From positions 3,019,001 to 3,083,000 of the forward strand of contig NZ_CP004372.1 in NCBI RefSeq assembly GCF_000590925.1: 64,000 nucleotides of DNA, given 5' to 3'. The notes under the pieces were generated by a model. That model was not told the DNA's origin. It did no database searches and saw nothing but the letters and a program-made list of their open reading frames with translations. Source of the stretch: Roseibacterium elongatum DSM 19469. GTDB lineage: Bacteria > Pseudomonadota > Alphaproteobacteria > Rhodobacterales > Rhodobacteraceae. Both the position numbers and the translations under genes were made by a program. Shown here piece by piece: positions 37,413-45,567 of this stretch (positions are counted from its first letter, which is position 1; the number at the start of each line of letters is the position of its first letter).

Positions 37413-38756
37413 ATGACTGACAAGAACCTTTCGCGTCGCGGCCTGCTCAAGGCCGGCGCCGCAACCGGCGTTGCGCTGGCCACGCCGACCTTCTTCACGG
37501 GAGCCGCCCGTGCCTTTACGAACGAGCCCGGCTCGTCGTCGGTGACGCTCGGCTTCAACGTGCCCCAGACCGGCCCCTATGCCGATGAAGGCGCCGACGA
37601 ATTGCGGGCGCAGCAACTGGCGGTCGAACACCTGAACGGTGAAGGCGACGGCGGCATGCTCAACACGTTCTCCAGCCAGGTTCTCGACGGCACCGGCATC
37701 CTGGGGCGCCGTGTCGAATACGTGACCGGCGACACCCAGACCTCATCGGATGCGGCGCGCTCCTCGGCACGTTCGATGATCGAGCGCGACGGCGCAATCA
37801 TGGTCACCGGCGGTTCGTCCTCGGGCGTGGCCGTGGCGGTGCAGGCGCTCTGCCAAGAGGCGGGCATCATCTTCATGGCTGGCCTGACGCACTCGAACGA
37901 CACGACCGGCAAGGACCGCAAGGCCAACGGCTTCCGCCACTTCTTCAACTCCTACATGTCGGGCGCGGCGCTGGCGCCGGTTCTGGCCAACGCCTATGGC
38001 ACCGACCGCAACGCCTATTACCTGACCGCCGACTACAACTGGGGCTACACGACCGAGCAGGCCGTGCGCGAAGCCACCGAAGCGGTGGGCTGGAACACGG
38101 TGAACACCGTTCTGACGCCGGTGGGCGCGGGCGACTTCTCGTCCTACATCACACCGGTTCTGGGCTCGGGCGCCGATACGCTGGTGCTGGTGCATTACGG
38201 CGGCGACATGGTGAACTCGCTGACTCAAGCCGTGCAGTTCGGCCTGCGCGAAGCCCAGGCCAATGGCCGCGACTTCGAGATCATCGTGCCGCTCTTCTCG
38301 CGCCTGATGGCCAGCGGCGCCGGCGAGGCGATCCAGGGCATCTTCGGCTCGACCAACTGGCACTGGTCGCTGCCGGACGCGGGCAGCCAGGCCTTCACCC
38401 GGTCCTTCGGCGAAAAATACGGCTTCCCGCCCAGCCAGGCGGCGCATACCTGCTACGTGCAGACGCTGCTTTATGCCGATGCGGTCACCCGCGCGGGCAG
38501 CTTCAACCCCTGCGCCGTGGTCGAGGCGCTGGAAGGGTTCGAGTTCGACGGTCTGGGCAACGGCCCGACGCTGTATCGGGCCGAGGATCACCAGTGCTTC
38601 AAGGATGTTCTGGTCGTGCGCGGCAAGGCCAACCCGGACAACCAGTTCGACCTTCTCGAGATCGTCGAGGTCACGCCGGTCGAGCAGGTCACCTATGCCC
38701 CGGACCACCCGCAATTTGCGGGCGGCAACCTGGGCACCTGCAATCCGGGCGCCTGA
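37413..38756 (+). CDS. branched-chain-type ABC transporter substrate-binding protein with Tat signal
   Basis: A 447-residue periplasmic binding protein of the LivK/AmiC class. The N-terminus has a twin-arginine signal (LSRRGLLKAGAATGVALATP), so it is exported folded by Tat rather than Sec. Ligand-binding core motifs are LGFNVPQTGPYADEGADELR, VTGGSSSGVAVAVQALC, NAYYLTADYNWGYTTEQAV and a C-terminal Cys. GGGAGGA precedes the ATG. The ligand may be a branched-chain amino acid, amide or related small organic acid. It heads a five-gene operon. Confidence 0.9.
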   Translation: MTDKNLSRRGLLKAGAATGVALATPTFFTGAARAFTNEPGSSSVTLGFNVPQTGPYADEGADELRAQQLAVEHLNGEGDGGMLNTFSSQVLDGTGILGRRVEYVTGDTQTSSDAARSSARSMIERDGAIMVTGGSSSGVAVAVQALCQEAGIIFMAGLTHSNDTTGKDRKANGFRHFFNSYMSGAALAPVLANAYGTDRNAYYLTADYNWGYTTEQAVREATEAVGWNTVNTVLTPVGAGDFSSYITPVLGSGADTLVLVHYGGDMVNSLTQAVQFGLREAQANGRDFEIIVPLFSRLMASGAGEAIQGIFGSTNWHWSLPDAGSQAFTRSFGEKYGFPPSQAAHTCYVQTLLYADAVTRAGSFNPCAVVEALEGFEFDGLGNGPTLYRAEDHQCFKDVLVVRGKANPDNQFDLLEIVEVTPVEQVTYAPDHPQFAGGNLGTCNPGA

Positions 38757-38780
38757 GGCGGCCTGACAACCGACCCCAAG

Positions 38781-38810
38781 ACCCGGGCGGCGACAGATCC
38801 GCCCGGGTTT
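38781..38810 (+). promoter_or_regulatory. intercistronic stem-loop after the binding-protein gene
   Basis: A perfect 10-bp stem ACCCGGGCGG/CCGCCCGGGT with an 8-base loop followed by TT, 24 bases after the stop codon and 70 bases before livH. As in phnD-phnC, it may stabilise the binding-protein message or partly terminate. Confidence 0.65.
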
Positions 38811-38878
38811 CATGACGCGCGGCGCCATACCTGCGTTCGCGCGCCCGATTTCCGCAGACACATCCACAAGGGCGCGAC

Positions 38879-39910
38879 ATGGAAGCCATCATTCTGCAGA
38901 TCCTGAACGGTCTGGACAAAGGCTCGGCCTACGCACTGATCGCACTCGGCCTCACTCTGATCTTCGGAACGCTCGGCGTCGTGAACTTCGCCCATGGTGC
39001 GTTGTTCATGATCGGCGCCTTCGTGGCCGTGACGCTGAACCGTATCTTCAACCTGTCCTTCACCGTGATCGACGAAACCCGCACCGACTTCCTGGGCAAT
39101 CCGATGCAGGTGGAGGTGCCTTATGTCGAGCAATGGTTCGGCGCCGAGACGGGGGCCGCGATCATCGACTGGTCCGTGCCATTGGCGATCATCGTGGCCA
39201 TTCCCATCATGGCGTTGATCGGCATCGCGATGGAACGCGGCCTGATCAAATACTTCTACAAGCGGCCCCATGCCGACCAGATCCTTGTGACATTCGGCCT
39301 GGCCATCGTGCTGCAGGAGATCGTCAAGGCCTTTTACGGCGCCAACCCGATCCCGACCCCGGCGCCCGACGCCTTTCGCGGGTCGTTCGATGTCGGACAG
39401 TTGATCGGGTTCGAGCCCTTCGCGATCGTCTATCCCTACTGGCGTCTGGTCTATTTCGCCTTTGCCGCGATCGTCATTGGCGCAGTGTTTGCCTTTCTGC
39501 AATTCACGACCTTCGGGATGGTGGTGCGCGCCGGCATGGCCGACCGCGAGACCGTGGGCATTCTGGGCATCGACATCGACAAGCGCTTTACCACCATGTT
39601 CGCCATCGCGGCCATCGTCGCGGGGCTTGCGGGGGTGATGTACACGCCAATCCTGTCGCCCAACTATCACATGGGGATGGATTTCCTCGTGCTCAGCTTC
39701 GTGGTCGTCGTTGTCGGCGGCATGGGCAGCCTGGGCGGCGCGGTGGCGGCGGGGTTCCTGCTGGGCGTGCTGCAGAGTTTCGCCTCCATGTCGCAGGTCA
39801 TCGACCTCATTCCCGGCATCAACCAGGTCATCATCTACCTGGTCGCCATCATCGTGCTGTTGACCCGTCCGCGTGGCCTCATGGGCCGCAAGGGCGTGAT
39901 GGAGGAGTGA
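38879..39910 (+). CDS. livH: branched-chain amino acid-type ABC transporter permease LivH
   Basis: A 343-residue permease. LivH features are [34 protein letters not shown] at the N-terminus and [24 protein letters not shown] near the C-terminus. Insertion of a non-membrane segment around residues 55-85 ([22 protein letters not shown]) makes it longer than E. coli LivH. It is followed 4 bases after its stop by livM. Confidence 0.93.
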   Translation: MEAIILQILNGLDKGSAYALIALGLTLIFGTLGVVNFAHGALFMIGAFVAVTLNRIFNLSFTVIDETRTDFLGNPMQVEVPYVEQWFGAETGAAIIDWSVPLAIIVAIPIMALIGIAMERGLIKYFYKRPHADQILVTFGLAIVLQEIVKAFYGANPIPTPAPDAFRGSFDVGQLIGFEPFAIVYPYWRLVYFAFAAIVIGAVFAFLQFTTFGMVVRAGMADRETVGILGIDIDKRFTTMFAIAAIVAGLAGVMYTPILSPNYHMGMDFLVLSFVVVVVGGMGSLGGAVAAGFLLGVLQSFASMSQVIDLIPGINQVIIYLVAIIVLLTRPRGLMGRKGVMEE

Positions 39911-39914
39911 TCCC

Positions 39915-41126
39915 ATGCTTGGATTGAACAAGGCGGATCTGCGCCTCTACGTGATCGTTCTGGGGCTGCTGATCTTTGCGCCCTTCATCATGAACCCCTT
40001 CCCCGAGGGCTCGGGCCTGGCGCAGTTCAACGGCGGCTATCCCGATCTGCTGCAAAAGCTGGTGATCTTCGGCATCTTCGCCGTGGGGTTCAACATCCTC
40101 TTCGGTCTGACCGGGTATCTGTCCTTCGGACACGCGGCCTTTCTGGGGGTCGGCTCCTACGCCGGGGTCTGGATGATGAAGCTCCTGACCATGAACGTCA
40201 TCCCGGCGCTGATCGTGTCGGTGCTGGTGGCGGGGCTGTTGTCGGTGGTGATCGGCTATGTCTCGCTGCGCCGGTCGGGGATCTATTTCTCGATCCTGAC
40301 GCTGGCCTTCGCGCAGATGTGCTACAGCCTGGCCTATTCGGTGCTGACGCCGATCACCGGGGGCGAGACGGGCCTGACCCTGTCGCTGAACGACCCGCGC
40401 GTGCTGGGCGCCAGCCAGACGGCCGAGGGCAATATCCCCGCGCCGCATTTCTTCGGGCTGGAGATGAGCAGTTCCGCCACCTGGGAGCTGGGCGCGTGGT
40501 CCTTCACCTTCAATATCGGCTACTATTTCTGCGCGATCGTCATGGCGGTGGCCTTTTATCTGGCGATCCGGCTGTTCCGCTCGCCCTTTGGCCTGATGCT
40601 GCGGGCGGTGAAGTCGAACAATTCGCGCATGACCTATACCGGCCTCAACCCGCGCCCCTATGCGCTGGCGGCCTTTGTCATCTCGGGGATGTATGCCGGG
40701 CTGGCGGGCGGCCTGATGGTGGCGATGGACCCGCTGGCCGGGGCCGAGCGGATGATCTGGACCGCCTCGGGCGAGGTGGTGCTGATGGCGATCCTGGGCG
40801 GGGTCGGCACGCTGATCGGCCCGATCCTGGGCGCGGGCGTGATCAAGTACCTGGAATCGATCATCTCGACCATCAACTCGACCATCCTGCACCAGTGGTT
40901 CGCCTTCCTGCCCGACGGGCTGGAGAATTTCGTCGTGGCGGTGATCTACCCGTTCGTCGGCAAGGGCTGGCACCTGACGCTGGGCATCGTGTTCATGCTG
41001 GTGGTCATCTTCCTGCCCGGCGGGATCGTCGAAGGCGGCAAGCGCATCGCGAACCTGTTCCGCCGCAAACGCGCCGATGACAGCGCGCAGGGCTCGGCCT
41101 CGGCCGCGCCGAAACCCGGCGAATAA
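39915..41126 (+). CDS. livM: branched-chain amino acid-type ABC transporter permease LivM
   Basis: A 403-residue permease. LivM motifs are [69 protein letters not shown] and [19 protein letters not shown]. It forms the channel with LivH. The C-terminal tail is charged and cytoplasmic. livG starts 12 bases downstream with GGAGAGA. Confidence 0.94.
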   Translation: MLGLNKADLRLYVIVLGLLIFAPFIMNPFPEGSGLAQFNGGYPDLLQKLVIFGIFAVGFNILFGLTGYLSFGHAAFLGVGSYAGVWMMKLLTMNVIPALIVSVLVAGLLSVVIGYVSLRRSGIYFSILTLAFAQMCYSLAYSVLTPITGGETGLTLSLNDPRVLGASQTAEGNIPAPHFFGLEMSSSATWELGAWSFTFNIGYYFCAIVMAVAFYLAIRLFRSPFGLMLRAVKSNNSRMTYTGLNPRPYALAAFVISGMYAGLAGGLMVAMDPLAGAERMIWTASGEVVLMAILGGVGTLIGPILGAGVIKYLESIISTINSTILHQWFAFLPDGLENFVVAVIYPFVGKGWHLTLGIVFMLVVIFLPGGIVEGGKRIANLFRRKRADDSAQGSASAAPKPGE

Positions 41127-41138
41127 GGAGAGAGGCTT

Positions 41139-41897
41139 ATGGGTATCCTGGAAGTCAAAGGCGTCAACAAGCGCTTCGGCGGGCTGCAAGCGCTTGGCGA
41201 CGTGAACCTTTCGGTGCAGGAAGGATCCTGTCACGCGATCATCGGGCCCAACGGGGCGGGCAAGTCCACACTGCTCAACGTCCTCGTGGGCAAGCTGATC
41301 CCCGATACCGGCTCGGTCACCTTTCAGGGCGAAAGCGTGCTGGGGCGCAAACCCTACCAGATCAACCAGATGGGCATCAGCCGCGTGTTCCAGACGCCCG
41401 AGATCTTCGGCGATCTGACAGTGCTGGAAAACATGCTGATGCCGGTCTTCGCGCGGCGCGACGGCACCTTTCGCCTGCATGCCTACGAGACCATCGCCAA
41501 CGAGCGCGAGCTGTTGGACGAGGCCGAGGGCATGCTGGAAGAGGTCAACATGATCGACAAGAAGGACATGCATTCCGCCGCCCTGTCGCGGGGCGACAAG
41601 CGCCGCCTGGAAATGGCCATGTGCCTTGTGCAGCAGCCGCGCCTGCTGCTGTTGGACGAACCGACCGCCGGCATGGCGCGGGCCGACACCAACAACACGA
41701 TCGAACTGCTGAAAGAGATCAAGGAAAAGCGCAACATCACCATGGCGATCATCGAGCATGACATGCACGTGGTCTTCAGCCTGGCCGACCGGATCACGGT
41801 GCTGGCCCAGGGCACGCCGCTGGTCGAGGATATCCCCGAGAACATCAAGGGCCACCCAAAGGTCCGCGAGGCCTATCTGGGCGAAGCGCAGGTCTGA
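41139..41897 (+). CDS. livG: branched-chain amino acid-type ABC transporter ATP-binding protein LivG
   Basis: A 252-residue ATPase: Walker A GPNGAGKST, Q-loop FQTPEIFGDLTVLENML, Walker B RLLLLDEPTAGM and the switch His in IEHDMHVVF. The signature is divergent: LSRGDKRRLEMAM in place of LSxGxQQ, a change also seen in transporters of this subfamily. It works with LivF and the LivHM pore. Confidence 0.93.
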   Translation: MGILEVKGVNKRFGGLQALGDVNLSVQEGSCHAIIGPNGAGKSTLLNVLVGKLIPDTGSVTFQGESVLGRKPYQINQMGISRVFQTPEIFGDLTVLENMLMPVFARRDGTFRLHAYETIANERELLDEAEGMLEEVNMIDKKDMHSAALSRGDKRRLEMAMCLVQQPRLLLLDEPTAGMARADTNNTIELLKEIKEKRNITMAIIEHDMHVVFSLADRITVLAQGTPLVEDIPENIKGHPKVREAYLGEAQV

Positions 41898-41918
41898 GGA
41901 CCGGCAGGAGGACAACAG

Positions 41919-42674
41919 ATGAACGTGAAATCCGATTTCAACCCCAACGCCAACCACGCGGCCACGGCCCCGGCCTTTCTGTCGGTCTGGGAGATCGACG
42001 CCTATTACGACGAAAGCTACATCGTCCAGCGCATCAGCTTCAACGTGCACGAGGGCGAGATCCTGGCCCTTTTGGGACGCAACGGGGCGGGCAAGACCTC
42101 GACCCTGCGCACCATCGCGCGCGTCGACGACCCCGCGTTGCGCCACGGCGAGATCTGGCTGGATCACAAGCCGCTGCACGAGATGAAATCGCATGAGGCG
42201 GCCCAGAGCGGCCTGGCGCTGGTGCCCGAAGACCGGCGCATCATTCCCGGCCTGACGGTCGAGGAAAACCTCAAGCTGGCCCAGATCGCCCCGCCCCATG
42301 GCTGGTCGCTGGAACGCATCTACGAGTTGTTCCCGCGCCTGGGCGAGCGGCGCAAGCAGGAGGGCGTGACGCTGTCCGGCGGGGAGCAGCAGATGCTGTC
42401 CATCGCCCGCGCGCTGGCCCGTGACATCAAGATCCTGCTGCTGGACGAACCCTACGAGGGGCTGGCCCCCGTCATCGTGCAGGAAATCGCCAAGACGCTG
42501 AACGTGATCCGCGACCAGGGCATCACCACGATCATCGTGGAACAGAATGCCGTGGCCGCACTGGAACTGGCGGATCGGGCGGTGATCCTGGATACCGGGT
42601 CGGTGGTGTTCGACGGCGACGCCAGGGAAGTGCTGGACAATACCGAGTTGCGCGAGGAATACCTCGCGATCTGA
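41919..42674 (+). CDS. livF: branched-chain amino acid-type ABC transporter ATP-binding protein LivF
   Basis: A 251-residue ATPase: IDAYYDESYIVQRISFNVHEGEI, Walker A GRNGAGKTS, SGLALVPEDRRIIPGLTVEENL, signature LSGGEQQMLSIARAL and Walker B ILLLDEPYEGL. It is the last gene of the operon; a GC-rich terminator follows. Confidence 0.94.
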   Translation: MNVKSDFNPNANHAATAPAFLSVWEIDAYYDESYIVQRISFNVHEGEILALLGRNGAGKTSTLRTIARVDDPALRHGEIWLDHKPLHEMKSHEAAQSGLALVPEDRRIIPGLTVEENLKLAQIAPPHGWSLERIYELFPRLGERRKQEGVTLSGGEQQMLSIARALARDIKILLLDEPYEGLAPVIVQEIAKTLNVIRDQGITTIIVEQNAVAALELADRAVILDTGSVVFDGDAREVLDNTELREEYLAI

Positions 42675-42710
42675 AACGCCGCCCCACGGCTGACACCAGC
42701 GCAGAGGCCG

Positions 42711-42753
42711 ACGCCTCGCCCCCTGGCGCGCGTGGGGGGGGGCGAGGCGTTTT
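42711..42753 (+). terminator. terminator of the branched-chain-type ABC operon
   Basis: A long stem ACGCCTCGCCCC paired with GGGGCGAGGCGT, loop about 15 bases, is followed by TTT. It lies 37 bases after the livF stop codon. Confidence 0.8.
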
Positions 42754-43167
42754 CGCGGGCGAGTCGGGCCAAACGTCCGAAACCCGCCCCGAAACCGCAC
42801 AAGATGCCGAGATGGGACAGAAAGGACCGCCCAAGAATTGTGCAGACGATGAATGCCGCGGCGCAGCACGCCGGTTTTCCTACCCGTGTCGACCAGCCCA
42901 TGCGACGGTGATCTTGCCGGGCGCTTCGGGATCAGTCTCCTCCCTTCCTTTGCAGGTCCCGAAAGCCCGGCGCGAAAGGACTGGCTGACGATCCGCCTCC
43001 TCGTCTCTCTTCCACATGGTCGGATCGTCAGCTTTTTCTTTTGCAGCGCAACGCGCGCTGTGACCCATCCGCCACAGCCACAATTCCGCCGCATTTCGGG
43101 CACGTCGCTGCCGCGCAAGGCGCAGACCCTGTGATGTCATCGACGCAGCAGATGACACGAGGCGACC
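42754..43167. other. 414-base stretch without a supported gene
   Basis: Open frames exist on both strands (for example 42853-43134) but none has a good ribosome site together with recognisable sequence. I see no clear repeats or promoters. Confidence 0.4.
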
Positions 43168-43263
43168 ATGCCCAGCTCGACACCCCCTACCCCGCCCCGC
43201 CCTGAGGCCCCGAAAAAGCCCCGTCCCAAGCCTGTGCGCTTCAAGGATTGGGCCAGCATCTGA
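43168..43263 (+). CDS. possible small proline-rich protein (31 aa)
   Basis: ATG at 43168 with GAGG upstream, encoding a 31-residue Pro- and Lys-rich peptide that ends RFKDWASI. It is followed 27 bases later by the TfoX-domain gene. The composition is unlike random frames here, but the length gives little statistical support and I do not recognise it. Confidence 0.3.
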   Translation: MPSSTPPTPPRPEAPKKPRPKPVRFKDWASI

Positions 43264-43290
43264 TAGGCTGATCTTCGAAAGGCCCCGAAG

Positions 43291-43641
43291 ATGAGCGATC
43301 CTTTGGCGGATGACCCGGTCACCGCGATCCGAAATATCGGCCCGGCCCAGGCCGAGGCGCTGGCGCGGGCCGGGATCACCACGGCGACGCAGTTGCGCCG
43401 GATCGGCGCCGAGACCGCCTATGCCCGCATGGTCGACACCGGGACGCGGCCGCATTTCATCGCCTTCTACGCGCTGGTCATGGCGCTGCAGGGGCGGCCT
43501 TGGAACGATTGCAAAGGGGCCGAGAAGACGGCGCTGCGAGAGAGGTTCGATGCCCTGATCGCAACCGCCCGCAACAGCGGCGGCGCCGACCCCGATCTCG
43601 AGCGGATGCTGGACCGGATCGGCACCGGGCTGCGCCGGTGA
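43291..43641 (+). CDS. TfoX/Sxy C-terminal domain protein
   Basis: A 116-residue protein with the helix-hairpin-helix-like TfoX_C fold: IRNIGPAQAEALARAGITTATQLRRIGAE and LVMALQGRPWND. In TfoX/Sxy this domain is joined to an N-terminal domain involved in competence gene activation. Here it stands alone, so a competence role should not be assumed. AAAGG precedes the ATG. Confidence 0.85.
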   Translation: MSDPLADDPVTAIRNIGPAQAEALARAGITTATQLRRIGAETAYARMVDTGTRPHFIAFYALVMALQGRPWNDCKGAEKTALRERFDALIATARNSGGADPDLERMLDRIGTGLRR

Positions 43642-43690
43642 ATACGCCGATGCGCACAGCGCAGAAAAATTCGTGCAGGCGCAGAAATTC

Positions 43691-43731
43691 TTGACCTAGG
43701 TCAACCACATCACCCTGTGCCTGCGCATAAT
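43691..43731 (+). promoter_or_regulatory. FNR/FnrL-type site and -10 element before the cytochrome c peroxidase gene
   Basis: TTGACCTAGGTCAA (43691-43704) is a perfect 14-base palindrome fitting the TTGA-N6-TCAA consensus of FNR/FnrL regulators. CATAAT at 43726-43731 is a good -10; a start about seven bases later would place the site near -41, the usual position for class II activation. The gene start is 43790. Confidence 0.75.
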
Positions 43732-43789
43732 CTGGAATCATTCCAGTAAGTTTCCCCGGAAGCGCGCCAAACGAATGGAGATTCAGATC

Positions 43790-44830
43790 ATGTTCCGTAC
43801 CACGCTTACCGCCGCTGTTGCCCTTGCGACCGCGATTGCAGGTCCCGCATTGGCCAATGACGAGTTGCGCGAGTACGCGAACGAGTTGTTCGAGCCGATC
43901 CCGCTTTCCACGCCCGACCTCGACGGCAACATGGTCACCCGTCAGCGCGTCGATCTGGGCGCGATGCTGTTCTTCGACCCGCGCATGTCGCGCTCGGGGC
44001 TGTTCTCGTGCCAGTCTTGCCATAACGTCGGCACCGGCGGCGTTGACGGTCTGGAAACGTCGATCGGCCATGGCTGGCAGGCCGGGCCGCGCAACTCGCC
44101 CACCGTCTTCAACGCCGTGTTCAACATCGCCCAGTTCTGGGACGGGCGCGCGGCCGATTTGGCCGAACAGGCGGTCGGCCCGGTGCAGGCCGGCGTCGAG
44201 ATGAACAACACGCCCGAACGCGTGATCGACACGCTGAACTCGATGCAGGCCTATGTGGACGCCTTCGCCGAAGCCTTCCCCGGCGAGGACGACCCCGTGA
44301 CCTTCGACAATTTCGCGCTGGCCATCGAGGCGTTCGAGGCCACGCTGACAACGCCGAACTCGCGCTTTGACCAGTTCCTGATGGGCGCCGATACGCTCGA
44401 CGAGCAGGAGCTTGCCGGCCTCGAGGCCTTCATCGATCAGGGCTGCGCCGCCTGCCACGCGGGCGTGAACATGGGCGGTCAGGACTATTATCCCTTCGGT
44501 CTGGTCGAGCGTCCGGGCGCCGATGTTCTGCCCGAGGGCGACCGTGGCCGGTTCGCCGTGACCGAAACCGCGATGGATGACTATGTCTTCCGCGCCGCGC
44601 CGCTGCGCAACATCGAATTGACGGCCCCCTATTTCCACTCGGGCGTCGTCTGGGAACTGGAAGAGGCCGTGGCCGTGATGGGCGTGGCCCAGCTGGGGGC
44701 CGATCTGAGCGAACAGGAAATCAGCGACATCGCCGCCTTCCTGCGCACCCTGACCGGCGAGATCCCCGAGGTCGTCCACCCGGTGCTGCCGCCGCGCACC
44801 GCCGACACCCCGCTGCCCGAGCCGATGTAA
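43790..44830 (+). CDS. di-haem cytochrome c peroxidase
   Basis: A 346-residue periplasmic protein with a Sec signal (TLTAAVALATAIAGPALA). Its two c-type haem sites are CQSCH (74-78) and CAACH (219-223), and it has the family motifs LGAMLFFDPRMSRSGLFSC, NSPTVFNAVFNIAQFWDGRA and TAPYFHSGVVWELEEAVAVM. Bacterial CCPs reduce hydrogen peroxide with electrons from cytochrome c. The ATG at 43790 has GGAGA upstream; one at 43775 is less good. The FNR site upstream suggests expression under low oxygen, and a terminator follows. Confidence 0.93.
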   Translation: MFRTTLTAAVALATAIAGPALANDELREYANELFEPIPLSTPDLDGNMVTRQRVDLGAMLFFDPRMSRSGLFSCQSCHNVGTGGVDGLETSIGHGWQAGPRNSPTVFNAVFNIAQFWDGRAADLAEQAVGPVQAGVEMNNTPERVIDTLNSMQAYVDAFAEAFPGEDDPVTFDNFALAIEAFEATLTTPNSRFDQFLMGADTLDEQELAGLEAFIDQGCAACHAGVNMGGQDYYPFGLVERPGADVLPEGDRGRFAVTETAMDDYVFRAAPLRNIELTAPYFHSGVVWELEEAVAVMGVAQLGADLSEQEISDIAAFLRTLTGEIPEVVHPVLPPRTADTPLPEPM

Positions 44831-44871
44831 GCACCGCTTTGCGGCCAGGGCCGCGGACCGAAACCACGCAA

Positions 44872-44899
44872 AGGCCGCTCCGACAGGGGCGGCCTTTTT
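44872..44899 (+). terminator. terminator after the cytochrome c peroxidase gene
   Basis: Stem AGGCCGCTCC/GGGGCGGCCT (one G-T pair), loop GACA, followed by a T tract. Confidence 0.9.
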
Positions 44900-44972
44900 C
44901 GATCTGCCCTCCGGCGGGGGTCAAACCCGACCCGGGCTGGCACAGTCGGGCACGGTCACGGGCGGCGGAACG

Positions 44973-45007
44973 AAAAAAGGGCGGCTGCCGCATTCGGCAC
45001 CCGCCCC
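44973..45007 (-). terminator. terminator after ndk
   Basis: On the minus strand GGGCGG..GCCG, loop AATG, CGGC..CCGCCC is followed by six T. It lies 24 bases after the ndk stop. Confidence 0.88.
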
Positions 45008-45031
45008 TTGTTGGTCCGATCTGTCGGGCGT

Positions 45032-45454
45032 TCAGCCGACCAGTTCGATCCCGGCGAAGAAATAGGCGATTTCCTCGGCCGCGGTTTCCGGCGCGTCCGA
45101 GCCGTGGACCGAGTTTTCACCCTTGGACAGGGCGAATTCCTTGCGGATCGTGCCCTCGGCGGCCTCGGCCGGATCGGTCGCGCCCATCACGTCGCGGTAT
45201 TTGGCGATGGCGTCTTCGCCTTCCAGAACCTGCACCACGACCGGCTCGGAGGCCATGAATTCGCACAGTTCGCCGTAGAAGGGGCGTTCGGCGTGGACGG
45301 CGTAGAAGGTGCCGGCCTGCGCGGGGGTCATGTGGATCCGCTTTTGCGCGATGATGCGCAGGCCGGCGGCCTCGATCTTGGCGTTGATCGCGCCGGTCAG
45401 GTTGCGCTTGGTGGCGTCGGGCTTGATGATGGAAAAGGTGCGCTGGATGGCCAT
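45032..45454 (-). CDS. ndk: nucleoside diphosphate kinase
   Basis: NDK balances nucleoside triphosphate pools by transferring the gamma phosphate from ATP. It is 140 residues long, with the catalytic His117 in [13 protein letters not shown] and the N-terminal [15 protein letters not shown]. The frame is open to 45505, but the canonical start MAIQRTF is the ATG at 45454. It is a single-gene unit with its own terminator, divergent from the ABC-F gene. Confidence 0.97.
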   Translation of the reverse strand: MAIQRTFSIIKPDATKRNLTGAINAKIEAAGLRIIAQKRIHMTPAQAGTFYAVHAERPFYGELCEFMASEPVVVQVLEGEDAIAKYRDVMGATDPAEAAEGTIRKEFALSKGENSVHGSDAPETAAEEIAYFFAGIELVG

Positions 45455-45567
45455 GTCTCGCTCCGGTAAAACGGGGTTGGTGAAAGATCGCGCGCCCTCT
45501 AACACGGGGGGTGCGGGTTGAAAAGGCGATGATTGACAGCCCGCGCGCGGCGCGTCACACCGCGCCC

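Noticed and set aside
39879..43118. 1079-residue leftward open frame
   Set aside because: Antisense to the livH-livM-livG-livF operon; GC-rich codon bias on the coding strand opens the opposite frame, and the translation is His/Arg/Gln-rich with no family resemblance.
42853..43134. 93-residue rightward frame in the gap after livF
   Set aside because: No ribosome site and no recognisable sequence; composition is that of a random GC-rich frame.
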